Shown piece by piece: positions 16,912 through 25,163 of a stretch of DNA of 53,624 bases (position 1 is its first letter; each line of letters begins with the position of its first letter). This DNA comes from Bacteroidota bacterium. GTDB lineage: Bacteria; Bacteroidota; Bacteroidia; Bacteroidales; ML635J-15. Made by a program: the position numbers and the translations under genes. The notes under the pieces were generated by a model. It did no database searches. It had not been told where the DNA came from and saw only the letters and a program-made list of their open reading frames with translations. The stretch lies in assembly GCA_029558535.1 (NCBI GenBank), contig JAKQEK010000457.1, positions 1 through 53,624 of the forward strand, in the 5' to 3' direction.

Positions 16912-18372
16912 TTAATTCTCCTTTATAAATTCTGTAATAAAAATTGTTGGTCTCTGTTTGTAGAACAAGATTTCCAAATAAATCATATAATTTAATATAA
17001 ATTGTTCCTGATAGTGTTTTCCCATATTTGTTAAATATATATCTGTAAAATCACTAGAAGGGTTTGGATATACATTTATTTCACAGTTTATATTTTCTGT
17101 ATTCTCAGAAAATTCAATGTTTGTTGTACAAGGTGGCAACCATGGTCCATTAAAATAAGTATCCACAAAATTAGGTAATCCAGCCTGTGAACCGCCTCCT
17201 ATATAAATAGCTTTTTCAACAAAACTGCACTCCAATCCCGGTGAATCAGGTTTCATAATTATTGCAATAGTATCAGGATATGCATTTATGCCCCTATTAT
17301 TCCAATTTGCAATATAAATTCTACCGTCGCTACCTAATTGCATTCCCATATATTCAGGTAAATCAGGATTTGTAGAATCTGCATAGTGAATTAGTGTTTT
17401 TGAAGAAGCTATGACAACAGAATCATTAACAGATATGTCATACTGATAAATTTTAGAGTTCCAATTGGGATAATCACTAAGAAAACTATCAAATACTGAA
17501 CAATACAATTTTGAATCATCATGTGAAAAGACTACTCCATATCCAGCACAAGAATCAGAAGGTATTAAAACAATGTTATTAGATATTATTCCACTAGCAA
17601 TGTCAAAATCAAACAATTCAAGGGAATCACATACTATACAATTACTAACAAGCCACATATTAGCTACTTTATTTCCACTATGTGAAAATCTTAAATAACC
17701 ACTTGAAAGTTTTGGAGATTTAACTCTTGATGATGAAATAACAGGAGTAGTATTAATTCCACTTTCAGTTAAAATATAAGCTATATACTGCATTGTAGTA
17801 TCAGGCTGTGGACCAGGTGGATATCTGCTTACACTTAAAATCCAAATATCTGTGTTATTTGCATGATAAGTAGCTGCCAGTTTTTCCATTGCAGGAGCAT
17901 AAAGCAAAGTGTTTTTTTGAATAACTTCGCCATATCCACCATTGATATTCATGTTTACTATTGAGTAACGCAAACCATTTGCACCAAGATGCTCTCCACA
18001 ATCTGTTAAAAATATATAATACAAAGAATCATTACCAGGTTGCGGTATTATCAGCGAATTTTGTGTACTGCTCCAACAACCCATCAATCCTGTTCCGTTT
18101 GGCATTACATTATTATTTCTGTCCCATACTGTATCGCCATCTGTATAAAACAATAAATTCCCACAAGTATCGGATATTGAAGCACAGCCCTCTTCAGCGG
18201 TCAACGGACTATTTGTTATCGCGACAGCCTCTCCACTACTAAAATCTAGTCCTGCTCCATTTCCAAAATACCAATGATAAGTACGTCGAATATCGGCACT
18301 ATTTTGCGAATATGCAACAAAAGTCAGGTTTATGAGAATTAATAATACTGATATTGTTTTTGTTGTTTTCAT
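16912..18372 (-). CDS. Secreted beta-propeller-like T9SS cargo, frameshifted at the tail
   Basis: 486 residues as read. Signal peptide 1-22 (ends AYSQ). The mature start NWYFGNGAG-like pattern (YHWYFGNGAGLDFSSG) and repeated strands with D-x-x-x-x-YxY are the surface propeller type common in Bacteroidota. VYPNPSSDFTDIYL opens a T9SS sorting domain. Just after MGK the frame is lost: at 17017-17020 one base appears to be missing from an A run (T on the plus strand). In the other frame the domain continues as LSGTIYIKLYDLFGNLVLQ and closes with YTNKLIIN at a stop at 16841. So the intact gene would span 16841-18372. Either a real frameshift, a length-variable run, or a sequencing error. Confidence 0.8.
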   Translation of the reverse strand: MKTTKTISVLLILINLTFVAYSQNSADIRRTYHWYFGNGAGLDFSSGEAVAITNSPLTAEEGCASISDTCGNLLFYTDGDTVWDRNNNVMPNGTGLMGCWSSTQNSLIIPQPGNDSLYYIFLTDCGEHLGANGLRYSIVNMNINGGYGEVIQKNTLLYAPAMEKLAATYHANNTDIWILSVSRYPPGPQPDTTMQYIAYILTESGINTTPVISSSRVKSPKLSSGYLRFSHSGNKVANMWLVSNCIVCDSLELFDFDIASGIISNNIVLIPSDSCAGYGVVFSHDDSKLYCSVFDSFLSDYPNWNSKIYQYDISVNDSVVIASSKTLIHYADSTNPDLPEYMGMQLGSDGRIYIANWNNRGINAYPDTIAIIMKPDSPGLECSFVEKAIYIGGGSQAGLPNFVDTYFNGPWLPPCTTNIEFSENTENINCEINVYPNPSSDFTDIYLTNMGKHYQEQFILNYMIYLEILFYKQRPTIFITEFIKEN

Positions 18373-18490
18373 AAAAACTATGTTTAAAAGTTCAAAAAAT
18401 TGTGTAAAAAATCTTTTCTCTGTAAATCAAAACTCACTTGTAAATTTACAAAATAATTTAATACAATATAAAAAATAGGGAAAACTTATG

Positions 18491-18538
18491 ATCTTGTTTT
18501 TTGGGGGGGGTAGGGAAAATCTTGTTTTTTCGGGGGGG
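18491..18538. repeat. Two copies of ATCTTGTTTTTT plus G-run
   Basis: ATCTTGTTTTTT followed by a run of eight G (18503-18510) is repeated with a period of 28 as ATCTTGTTTTTTC and seven G (18532-18538). Such G-runs are exceptional in this AT-rich DNA and prone to slippage. They lie between the start of the propeller gene and the tail fragment at 18540. Confidence 0.85.
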
Positions 18539-18539
18539 C

Positions 18540-18638
18540 TTATTTGATATTTACCTGTTCGGTATAAAGTGTTCCATTATTGTCAACGAGGATGCGGAAA
18601 TAGTTGTCGCCATCTTTTGCTTTGAGGATTATGCATTT
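18540..18638 (-). pseudogene. Truncated copy of the 3' end of the 16119-16829 gene
   Basis: About 33 codons ending in NYFRILVDNNGTLYTE and QVNIK, closed by TAA at 18540-18542. Compared with 16119-16217 it differs at about five bases in 95, then homology stops abruptly near 18634. No start codon. A recent partial duplication, or a leftover from recombination between family members. Confidence 0.8.
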
Positions 18639-18738
18639 TTATTTTACGGTAGAATTTTTCGACTTAATCACAAATAATAGGTTAATTATTGTTTAATAAC
18701 TTTTAAAAATAAGCTTTAAAATATCGTATCAAAATTTA

Positions 18739-18746
18739 TATTTTTG
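18739..18746 (+). promoter_or_regulatory. -7 box that decides the purH start
   Basis: TATTTTTG fits TAnnTTTG. It covers the in-frame TTG at 18744, so that codon cannot be the start of a protein made from this promoter, and the ATG at 18768 is chosen. No TTTG at the -33 distance. Confidence 0.5.
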
Positions 18747-18767
18747 AGCCAACAAAAAAACAAATAC

Positions 18768-20285
18768 ATGCAAAAAAAGATTGAATCGGCGTTAATTTCT
18801 GTCTATCATAAAGATGGACTTGACGTAATAGTTAAAACATTGGTAAAATACGGAGTTAAAATTTATTCTACAGGAGGTACACATGACTTTATAAATTCTC
18901 TTGGAATAGAAGCAATTAAAATAGAAGATCTAACAGGATATCCCTCTATTCTTGACGGAAGAGTAAAAACATTACACCCCAAAGTATTTGGAGGTATTTT
19001 ATCTATTCGTAATAATTCGACACATCAGGAACAGATAAACAATTACGAAATCCCAAATATTGATTTGGTTATTGTTGATCTTTATCCATTCGAAAAAACA
19101 GTTGCAAACGAAACAGATGAAGCTGTTATTATCGAAAAAATTGATATTGGAGGCATATCACTCATACGTGCAGCAGCTAAAAATTATAAAGATGTTTTAG
19201 TTGTTTCGCACCGTGGACAGTATCACGAATTGCATAGTCTTTTAGAGGAAAACAAGTGCCATACGGAATTAGAAACCAGGCGGCGTTTTGCTAAAGAGTC
19301 CTTTGGAATAAGTTCGGGATATGATACAGCAATTTTTAATTGGTTCGATAATAACAATTACTCCGAATTTAAAGTCTCTGAAAGTAAACATAACATTTTG
19401 CGTTATGGTGAAAACCCTCATCAAAAAGCACTATACTTTGGTGATTTTGACGAAATGTTTACCAAGTTACACGGCAAAGAAATAAGTTATAACAATCTTC
19501 TTGATATTGACGCAGCCGTTTGTTTGATGAGAGAATTTAATGAAACTACACTGGCAATTCTGAAACATAACAATGCCTGCGGAATAGCTTCAAGAAGTGC
19601 ATTAGCTCAGGCATGGAAAGGCGCGTTGGATGCTGACCCCGTTTCGGCTTACGGAGGAATAATTATTTCTAATAAAATTATTGATCATGATACTGCTGAA
19701 GAAATAAATAAAATATTTTTTGAAATAATCATTGCTCCTGATTATACCGAAGATTCTATTAGCATATTATCTCAAAAGAAAAACAGAATTATTCTGATAC
19801 AGAAACATTCCGAAATGCAAACCAAAACTTTCAGGACTGTCTTAAACGGAATACTTGTACAGGATAGAGATAATAAAACAGTAAGTGCCGATGATTTTAA
19901 TTACGTTACAAATCTAAAACCCAATCAAGAACAGATAAAAGACCTGTTGTTTGCAAATAAAATTGTTAAAAACACAAAATCAAACGCGATTGTTTTGGTT
20001 AAAAACTCTCAGCTTTTAGCTAGTGGAACCGGTCAAACCTCACGAGTAGATGCACTTAAACAAGCTATTGAGAAAGCAAAAAGTTTCGGTTTCGACCTGC
20101 ATGGTGCTGTTTTAGCTTCTGATGCCTTTTTCCCTTTCAGTGACTCGATAGAAATAGCATATAAAGAAGGAATAAATTGCGTTATTCAACCCGGAGGCTC
20201 AATAAGAGACGAAGAAACAATAGAATTTTGCAACAAGAATAAAATACCTATGGTATTTACAGGATTCAGACATTTTAAACATTAA
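18768..20285 (+). CDS. purH: Bifunctional purine biosynthesis protein PurH
   Basis: 505 residues, full length. It carries out the last two steps of IMP synthesis: formylation of AICAR by 10-formyl-THF (C-terminal AICAR transformylase) and ring closure (N-terminal cyclohydrolase). The N-terminal methylglyoxal-synthase-like domain begins IESALISVYHKDG and has YSTGGTHDFI, DGRVKTLHPKVFGGIL and PFEKTV. The transformylase domain from about 200 has LRYGENPHQKALYF, the KHNNACGIA catalytic segment and DPVSAYGG. The last residues FTGFRHFKH are the family's usual close. Start fixed by the promoter box at 18739. Its cofactor comes from fhs 6 kb downstream. Confidence 0.96.
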   Translation: MQKKIESALISVYHKDGLDVIVKTLVKYGVKIYSTGGTHDFINSLGIEAIKIEDLTGYPSILDGRVKTLHPKVFGGILSIRNNSTHQEQINNYEIPNIDLVIVDLYPFEKTVANETDEAVIIEKIDIGGISLIRAAAKNYKDVLVVSHRGQYHELHSLLEENKCHTELETRRRFAKESFGISSGYDTAIFNWFDNNNYSEFKVSESKHNILRYGENPHQKALYFGDFDEMFTKLHGKEISYNNLLDIDAAVCLMREFNETTLAILKHNNACGIASRSALAQAWKGALDADPVSAYGGIIISNKIIDHDTAEEINKIFFEIIIAPDYTEDSISILSQKKNRIILIQKHSEMQTKTFRTVLNGILVQDRDNKTVSADDFNYVTNLKPNQEQIKDLLFANKIVKNTKSNAIVLVKNSQLLASGTGQTSRVDALKQAIEKAKSFGFDLHGAVLASDAFFPFSDSIEIAYKEGINCVIQPGGSIRDEETIEFCNKNKIPMVFTGFRHFKH

Positions 20286-20339
20286 AAAATATTCATTACT
20301 ATTTTTTCGTTTATTATCTGAAACACTAATTCTAAAATT

Positions 20340-20762
20340 ATGAAAAAGACTATTTTAATATTTCTTACATTTTTTCTATTGTGTTCCGGTTATTATAATC
20401 TTAATGCCCAATTCAACAAAACAAAATGGATGGATGGAAACTGGTGGGGAGTTGGTTGTCAGCCTTATGCATTAGACCATCAGGATTGGGAAATTTTTCT
20501 AACATATAACTACGAGAATAAAACTATTAAAATCAGTTATCCTGAATTCCCATGCAGTGGACACTGGAAATTAGTTAAAGCCGATAATAATAAAGCTGAA
20601 TTTATTGAATATATTACCGAAGGTGAAAATTTATGCAATAATGAAGGAAAAGTTATAATTACAAGGATTGATGATAACTATATTACTGTCTCATATTTCT
20701 TGCCGCAGGTAGTTGAAGGTGTAATTGCTTTTTCGACTTTAACAAGGTCTAAAGACGATTAA
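20340..20762 (+). CDS. Small exported protein of unknown function
   Basis: 140 residues. Residues 1-23 form a signal peptide (basic MKK, hydrophobic core, ending in NAQ). The mature part is short, rich in tryptophan and strand-forming, with WMDGNWWGVGCQP and two more cysteines, so a small disulfide-stabilised or lipocalin-like barrel is possible. I do not recognise a family. It sits 54 bases after purH and may be co-transcribed with it. A hairpin follows it at 20787. Confidence 0.55.
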   Translation: MKKTILIFLTFFLLCSGYYNLNAQFNKTKWMDGNWWGVGCQPYALDHQDWEIFLTYNYENKTIKISYPEFPCSGHWKLVKADNNKAEFIEYITEGENLCNNEGKVIITRIDDNYITVSYFLPQVVEGVIAFSTLTRSKDD

Positions 20763-20786
20763 TTAATTGCGATTATTGACATCATT

Positions 20787-20813
20787 ACACAACCAAAAGC
20801 TCTTTGTTTGTGT
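20787..20813 (+). terminator. Hairpin after the small exported protein
   Basis: ACACAACCAAA pairs with TTTGTTTGTGT over 11 positions with one mismatch, around a 5-base AGCTC loop. There is no T-run after it, so it is at best a weak terminator or an RNA 3' end. Confidence 0.35.
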
Positions 20814-20943
20814 GAAATAATTATGGTTTTAAGAATAATTTATTGCAAGTACTAAGATTTGTAAGTAACGAAAGAGTGCCCTTTAATTACATATTGTACT
20901 GTATATCAACCATTTAAACAATATTTATAATTAATAATTCTAT

Positions 20944-20975
20944 TTTGGATTTTTTTCTGATATTATGTATCTTTC
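20944..20975 (+). promoter_or_regulatory. Promoter of the mre/rod operon
   Basis: TTTG at 20944-20947, a 20-base spacer, and TATCTTTC at 20968-20975 (seven of eight positions of TAnnTTTG). The mreB ATG follows 24 bases later. Confidence 0.55.
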
Positions 20976-20999
20976 GGGGTTAAAATATATAGAAAAAAC

Positions 21000-22022
21000 A
21001 TGGGATTCTTTTCATTTTTACAACAAGAAATTGCAATAGACCTTGGTACTGCAAATACCATCATAATACATAATGATAAAATAGTTGTTGACGAGCCTTC
21101 AATAGTTGCTTTGGACGAAAGGACGGGAAAACTTGTGGCGATTGGACATGCAGCACGTCAGATGCACGGAAAGACACACGAAGGAATAAAAACTGTAAGA
21201 CCATTAAGAGACGGTGTTATAGCGGACTTTAATTCTGCCGAATTAATGATACGCGGCATGATTAAAATGCTAAACAAGAAACGTAGTTGGTTTAATCCTT
21301 CATTAAAAATGGTTGTATGTATTCCATCGGGTAGTACTGAGGTTGAATTAAGAGCGGTAAGAGACTCTTCGGAACATGCGGGAGGCCGTGAGGTTTATAT
21401 GATATATGAGCCAATGGCTGCTGCAATTGGGATAGGAATGGATGTTCAAGCACCTCAAGGAAACATGGTTGTTGACATAGGTGGTGGAACTACTGAAATC
21501 GCTGTAATTTCGTTAGGAGGCATTGTCTGTAATCGTTCTATACGTATTGCCGGAGACGACTTTACCGATGATATTCAGGAATATATGAGACGTCAACACA
21601 ACATAAAAATCGGAGACAGGACTGCAGAAGATATAAAAATTAATGTAGGGGCAGCAATTCCTGAATTGGATAATCCTCCTGCTGACTATATTGTAAGAGG
21701 TCCACACCAAATGACTGCACTTCCAATAGAGATTCCTGTATCATATCAGGAAATTGCCCATAGCCTTGATAAATCAATCTCAAAAATTGAAACAGCAATT
21801 ATGTCAGTTCTTGAATTAACACCGCCTGAATTATATTCAGATATTTATACAACCGGTATTTATCTTGCCGGTGGTGGTGCTTTGCTAAAAGGATTAGACA
21901 AAAGGCTATCTGACAAAACAAACATTCCGGTGCATGTAGCAGAAGACCCTCTTCATGCTGTAGCAAGAGGTACAGGAATTGCCTTAAAAAACATAGATAA
22001 ATTCCCGTTCCTCATCCGATAG
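21000..22022 (+). CDS. mreB: Rod-shape actin MreB
   Basis: 340 residues. Bacterial actin that polymerises under the inner membrane and directs wall synthesis along the cell cylinder. The amphipathic N-terminus MGFFSFL binds the membrane. ATP-site motifs: AIDLGTANT (phosphate 1, D14), DIGGGTTEIAV (phosphate 2), and the adenosine motif AGGGALLKGLDKRL. Normal length. First of five closely packed genes (mreB-mreC-mreD-mrdA-rodA), so the cells are most likely rods. Confidence 0.97.
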   Translation: MGFFSFLQQEIAIDLGTANTIIIHNDKIVVDEPSIVALDERTGKLVAIGHAARQMHGKTHEGIKTVRPLRDGVIADFNSAELMIRGMIKMLNKKRSWFNPSLKMVVCIPSGSTEVELRAVRDSSEHAGGREVYMIYEPMAAAIGIGMDVQAPQGNMVVDIGGGTTEIAVISLGGIVCNRSIRIAGDDFTDDIQEYMRRQHNIKIGDRTAEDIKINVGAAIPELDNPPADYIVRGPHQMTALPIEIPVSYQEIAHSLDKSISKIETAIMSVLELTPPELYSDIYTTGIYLAGGGALLKGLDKRLSDKTNIPVHVAEDPLHAVARGTGIALKNIDKFPFLIR

Positions 22023-22032
22023 CTTATGTTAG

Positions 22033-22842
22033 ATGAAGAATTTACTGAATTTTATAATAAAATATGCCTTTACACTGGTTTTCATTCTAATTGAAATTTT
22101 GTGTTTTGTTCTAATTTTTACACAAAACAGTTATCACAGATTTTCTTTTGTAAATTCTTCGAATCGTATCACAGCAACAATAAGTCAGCAATGGAATTCT
22201 GTTATTGAATACACGAAATTAAAATCTATAAACGACTCCCTTGCCTTAGAAAATGAAAGATTAATGAATAATCTGGAAAAGTACAGAAAGTACGAAATTC
22301 CGGCAATTGAGAAAAGTGGGTTTAAGTATATATCCGCTAAAATTGTAAGTTCATCTGTAAATAAATATCAGAATTATATAACAATTGATAAAGGCAAGAA
22401 TCATGGAATTGAACCGGAAATGGGTGTAATCGGGCCAAACGGAATTGTTGGAATTGTTGTTAGCACATCAAATAAATACTCAACAATTTTACCTGTTATT
22501 AACCCAAATTCTAAAATTAGTGTCAAGCTCGAAAAAAACAATTATTTTGGTTCGCTTTCCTGGGAATCACAAAAAGTAAATCAGGCTTTTTTAAGTGAAA
22601 TTCCCGGATATGTCAGTGTGCAAAAAGGAGACATTGTAGTTACCAGCGGATTCTCCGCAATTTTCCCGGATGGCATTCCTGTTGGAAGCATAAATTCATA
22701 CGTTAAGAACAAATCTACTGACTTTTATGAAATAATTGTTGACTTATTTACAGATTTTAATAATTTAAGTTATGTATATGTAATAGTTAATTCAAACAGA
22801 AACGAACAACTGGAAATGATTCCGGAATCAGAAAATGAGTAG
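22033..22842 (+). CDS. mreC: Rod-shape protein MreC
   Basis: 269 residues. One N-terminal transmembrane helix (about 9-30), a coiled coil (about 55-90, LKSINDSLALENERLMNNLE), then the beta-rich periplasmic core with NYITIDKGKNHGIEPEMGVI and GDIVVTSGFSAIFPDGIPVG, the family marks. MreC joins MreB inside with PBP2 and RodA in the periplasm and switches on PBP2. It begins 11 bases after mreB and overlaps mreD by 8. Confidence 0.95.
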   Translation: MKNLLNFIIKYAFTLVFILIEILCFVLIFTQNSYHRFSFVNSSNRITATISQQWNSVIEYTKLKSINDSLALENERLMNNLEKYRKYEIPAIEKSGFKYISAKIVSSSVNKYQNYITIDKGKNHGIEPEMGVIGPNGIVGIVVSTSNKYSTILPVINPNSKISVKLEKNNYFGSLSWESQKVNQAFLSEIPGYVSVQKGDIVVTSGFSAIFPDGIPVGSINSYVKNKSTDFYEIIVDLFTDFNNLSYVYVIVNSNRNEQLEMIPESENE

Positions 22843-23341
22843 GAGTAATATAAAATACATATTATTATTTATTGTGTCAGTGTTATCTCAAACACTAGTT
22901 TTTGACAACATATATTTTTCTAGTTATATAAATATCTTCATATACATTCTTTTCCTGCTTTTACTACCGATAGAAACGAATAAATTTGTTGTCCTTGGTC
23001 TATCTTTTATATTAGGATTAAGTATAGACATCTTTAATTCAACTCCGGGTATTCATGCTTCTGCAACAGTGTTAATTGGTTATCTGCGTCCTGCTATTTT
23101 GAGACTATATGCTCCACGTGAAGGTTACGAACCAAATAAATTTCCTTCCATTAAAAATCATGGATTAAATTGGTTTATCAAATACTCAATAAGCATAATT
23201 CTAATCCATCATATTTTTCTCTTTTTCGTTGATGCATATGGTTTTTCTCACTTTTTCTATACTATGGGTAAAATTTTGATAAGTTCTGTTTTCAGTTTAA
23301 TATTTATTATTATAGGACATTTACTTATCATGAAGGAATAA
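22835..23341 (+). CDS. mreD: Rod-shape protein MreD
   Basis: 168 residues, almost wholly membrane-embedded, with five or six hydrophobic segments. Little motif content, as usual for MreD; the identification rests on position between mreC and PBP2, its size and its topology. It overlaps the 3' end of mreC by 8 bases and is followed by the PBP2 gene after one base. A possible ECF-like fold has been proposed for the family. Confidence 0.9.
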   Translation: MSRSNIKYILLFIVSVLSQTLVFDNIYFSSYINIFIYILFLLLLPIETNKFVVLGLSFILGLSIDIFNSTPGIHASATVLIGYLRPAILRLYAPREGYEPNKFPSIKNHGLNWFIKYSISIILIHHIFLFFVDAYGFSHFFYTMGKILISSVFSLIFIIIGHLLIMKE

Positions 23342-23342
23342 G

Positions 23343-25163
23343 ATGAAGAATTTTGAATCCAGAAAATATACCATTGGAGGAATTATTAGTTTGATTTTGC
23401 TAATAATCTGGGGAAATATCTTTTATCTTCAATTATTCGATACTGAACTTAAAAAATCTTCCGAAAACAATTCACAAAGACGAGTAACAATATACCCTGG
23501 TAGAGGACTAATATATGATCGCAATGGAGTATTATTGGTTTGTAATGAAGCGGCATATGATTTAATGCTGGTTCCAAAAAACATGACAAGCTTCGATACT
23601 GTTGCATTTTGTCGTGATTTGAATATTTCAAGGGAAGATTTTGATAAAAAGTTAGAACAATGTAAATCATACTCAACATATCGTCCTTCGATATTTTACA
23701 AACAAATTCCTGCAATACAGTATGCAAAATTACAGGAACACTTATATCGTTTTCCGGGATTCTATGTTCAAAACAGAACATTACGAAAATACAATGAAGG
23801 AATTGCTGCACATGTATTGGGTGATGTCGGAGAAATTGACATGGAGAAATTAAAATCTGACCCATATTATAAAGGCGGAGATTATTTGGGCAAAAGTGGG
23901 ATTGAAAAATATTACGAAAATGAATTACGTGGAAAGAAAGGAGTCCAAATCTTTCTAGTGGATGTCCACAGCAATATTCAAGGAAGCTATATGAACGGCA
24001 AATACGATACAATGGCTATCCCCGGAAAAGACCTCACACTCACACTCGATGCAGAACTTCAAAGATACGGAGAACTACTTATGAAGAACAAAGTAGGTAG
24101 CATTGTTGCGATTCAGCCCTCGACCGGCGAAATCCTCGCTATAGTTTCCAGTCCTACTTATGATCCACAACTGCTTGTTGGAAGACAGAGGGGTAATAAT
24201 TATGATAGTTTAGTAAAAGCCCCGGGAAAGCCGTTAATAAACAGAGCAATTTCTTCGACTTATCCTCCTGGATCAGTATTTAAAATGGCAAATGCTTTGG
24301 CTGCCCTACAAGAAGGCCTTATTAAACCTGATACATATTTTCCTTGTGATGCATCCCTTGTCGGCTGCCATGGACATCCGCCTGCAAATGGCGTTGCAAG
24401 AGCAATCCAATATTCTTGTAATCCATATTTTTACTTTGTCTTTAAAGAACTTATACAAAGAGGAATAGAAAAGAGCATTTTCAAAGATTCTCGTATCGGT
24501 TTGGATTTATGGAAAAAGAAAATTATTACTTTAGGTTTCGACACAGCATTAGATATTGGACTTCCGGCAGTGAACAAAGGACAAATTCCGGGACCTGAAT
24601 TTTACGACAAATTATACGGAAAACATCGCTGGGCGTTTAGCACTATTTATTCTCTTGGTATTGGTCAAGGTGAGGTTTTGGTTTCTACTCTTCAGTTAGC
24701 TCATTTTTGTGCTATAATAGCAAATAGAGGCTACTATTATAACCCACACTTGCTTAAAAAGATTGCAGGAGAACCGATAACAGGGAAAAACACTCAAAAG
24801 ACATTTACACCTTTTGATAAGAAGTACTTCGAAATCATTGCTGATGGAATGGATTATGTTGTCAATGAAGAATACGGAACCGGATTTTATGCCAAAATAC
24901 CCGACATTCGTGTTTGTGGTAAAACCGGAACAGCACAAAATCCTCATGGAGAATGTCATTCTGTATTTGTTGCATTTGCACCTAAGGATAATCCTCAAAT
25001 TGCTATAGCAGTATTAATCGAAAATGCCGGTTATGGAGGACTTTGGGCGGCACCTATAAGCAGACTTATGATAGAAAAATATATTAAACGTGAAATATCG
25101 GATACTTTACTTGAAAAAAGAATAATAAATTCTGTTTTGTTCGAAGCAAATGGAGAAGAATAG
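23343..25163 (+). CDS. mrdA: Penicillin-binding protein 2 (elongation transpeptidase)
   Basis: 606 residues. One N-terminal transmembrane helix (about 10-30), a dimerisation/pedestal domain beginning with RRVTIYPGRGLIYDRNG, then a transpeptidase domain. The three active-site motifs are S311-x-x-K314 (GSVFK), SCN at 358-360, and K527-TGT. It cross-links new peptidoglycan during elongation, working with the glycosyltransferase RodA encoded next. Target of beta-lactams in this family. Gene ends overlapping rodA by 14 bases. Confidence 0.96.
   Translation: MKNFESRKYTIGGIISLILLIIWGNIFYLQLFDTELKKSSENNSQRRVTIYPGRGLIYDRNGVLLVCNEAAYDLMLVPKNMTSFDTVAFCRDLNISREDFDKKLEQCKSYSTYRPSIFYKQIPAIQYAKLQEHLYRFPGFYVQNRTLRKYNEGIAAHVLGDVGEIDMEKLKSDPYYKGGDYLGKSGIEKYYENELRGKKGVQIFLVDVHSNIQGSYMNGKYDTMAIPGKDLTLTLDAELQRYGELLMKNKVGSIVAIQPSTGEILAIVSSPTYDPQLLVGRQRGNNYDSLVKAPGKPLINRAISSTYPPGSVFKMANALAALQEGLIKPDTYFPCDASLVGCHGHPPANGVARAIQYSCNPYFYFVFKELIQRGIEKSIFKDSRIGLDLWKKKIITLGFDTALDIGLPAVNKGQIPGPEFYDKLYGKHRWAFSTIYSLGIGQGEVLVSTLQLAHFCAIIANRGYYYNPHLLKKIAGEPITGKNTQKTFTPFDKKYFEIIADGMDYVVNEEYGTGFYAKIPDIRVCGKTGTAQNPHGECHSVFVAFAPKDNPQIAIAVLIENAGYGGLWAAPISRLMIEKYIKREISDTLLEKRIINSVLFEANGEE

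Noticed and set aside
18438..18451. 14-bp palindrome TTGTAAATTTACAA as an operator
   Set aside because: Such AT-only palindromes are frequent by chance in this composition, and it is not paired with another site.
18744..18767. In-frame TTG start that would add eight residues to PurH
   Set aside because: It lies inside a TAnnTTTG promoter box, and PurH families begin near the ATG at 18768.
20787..20813. Riboswitch or leader RNA for mreB
   Set aside because: Only one weak hairpin and it lies upstream of the mreB promoter, so it belongs to the previous transcript.
23449..24012. 187-codon antisense frame within the PBP2 gene
   Set aside because: Shadow of a highly conserved gene; His/Cys-rich with no domain.
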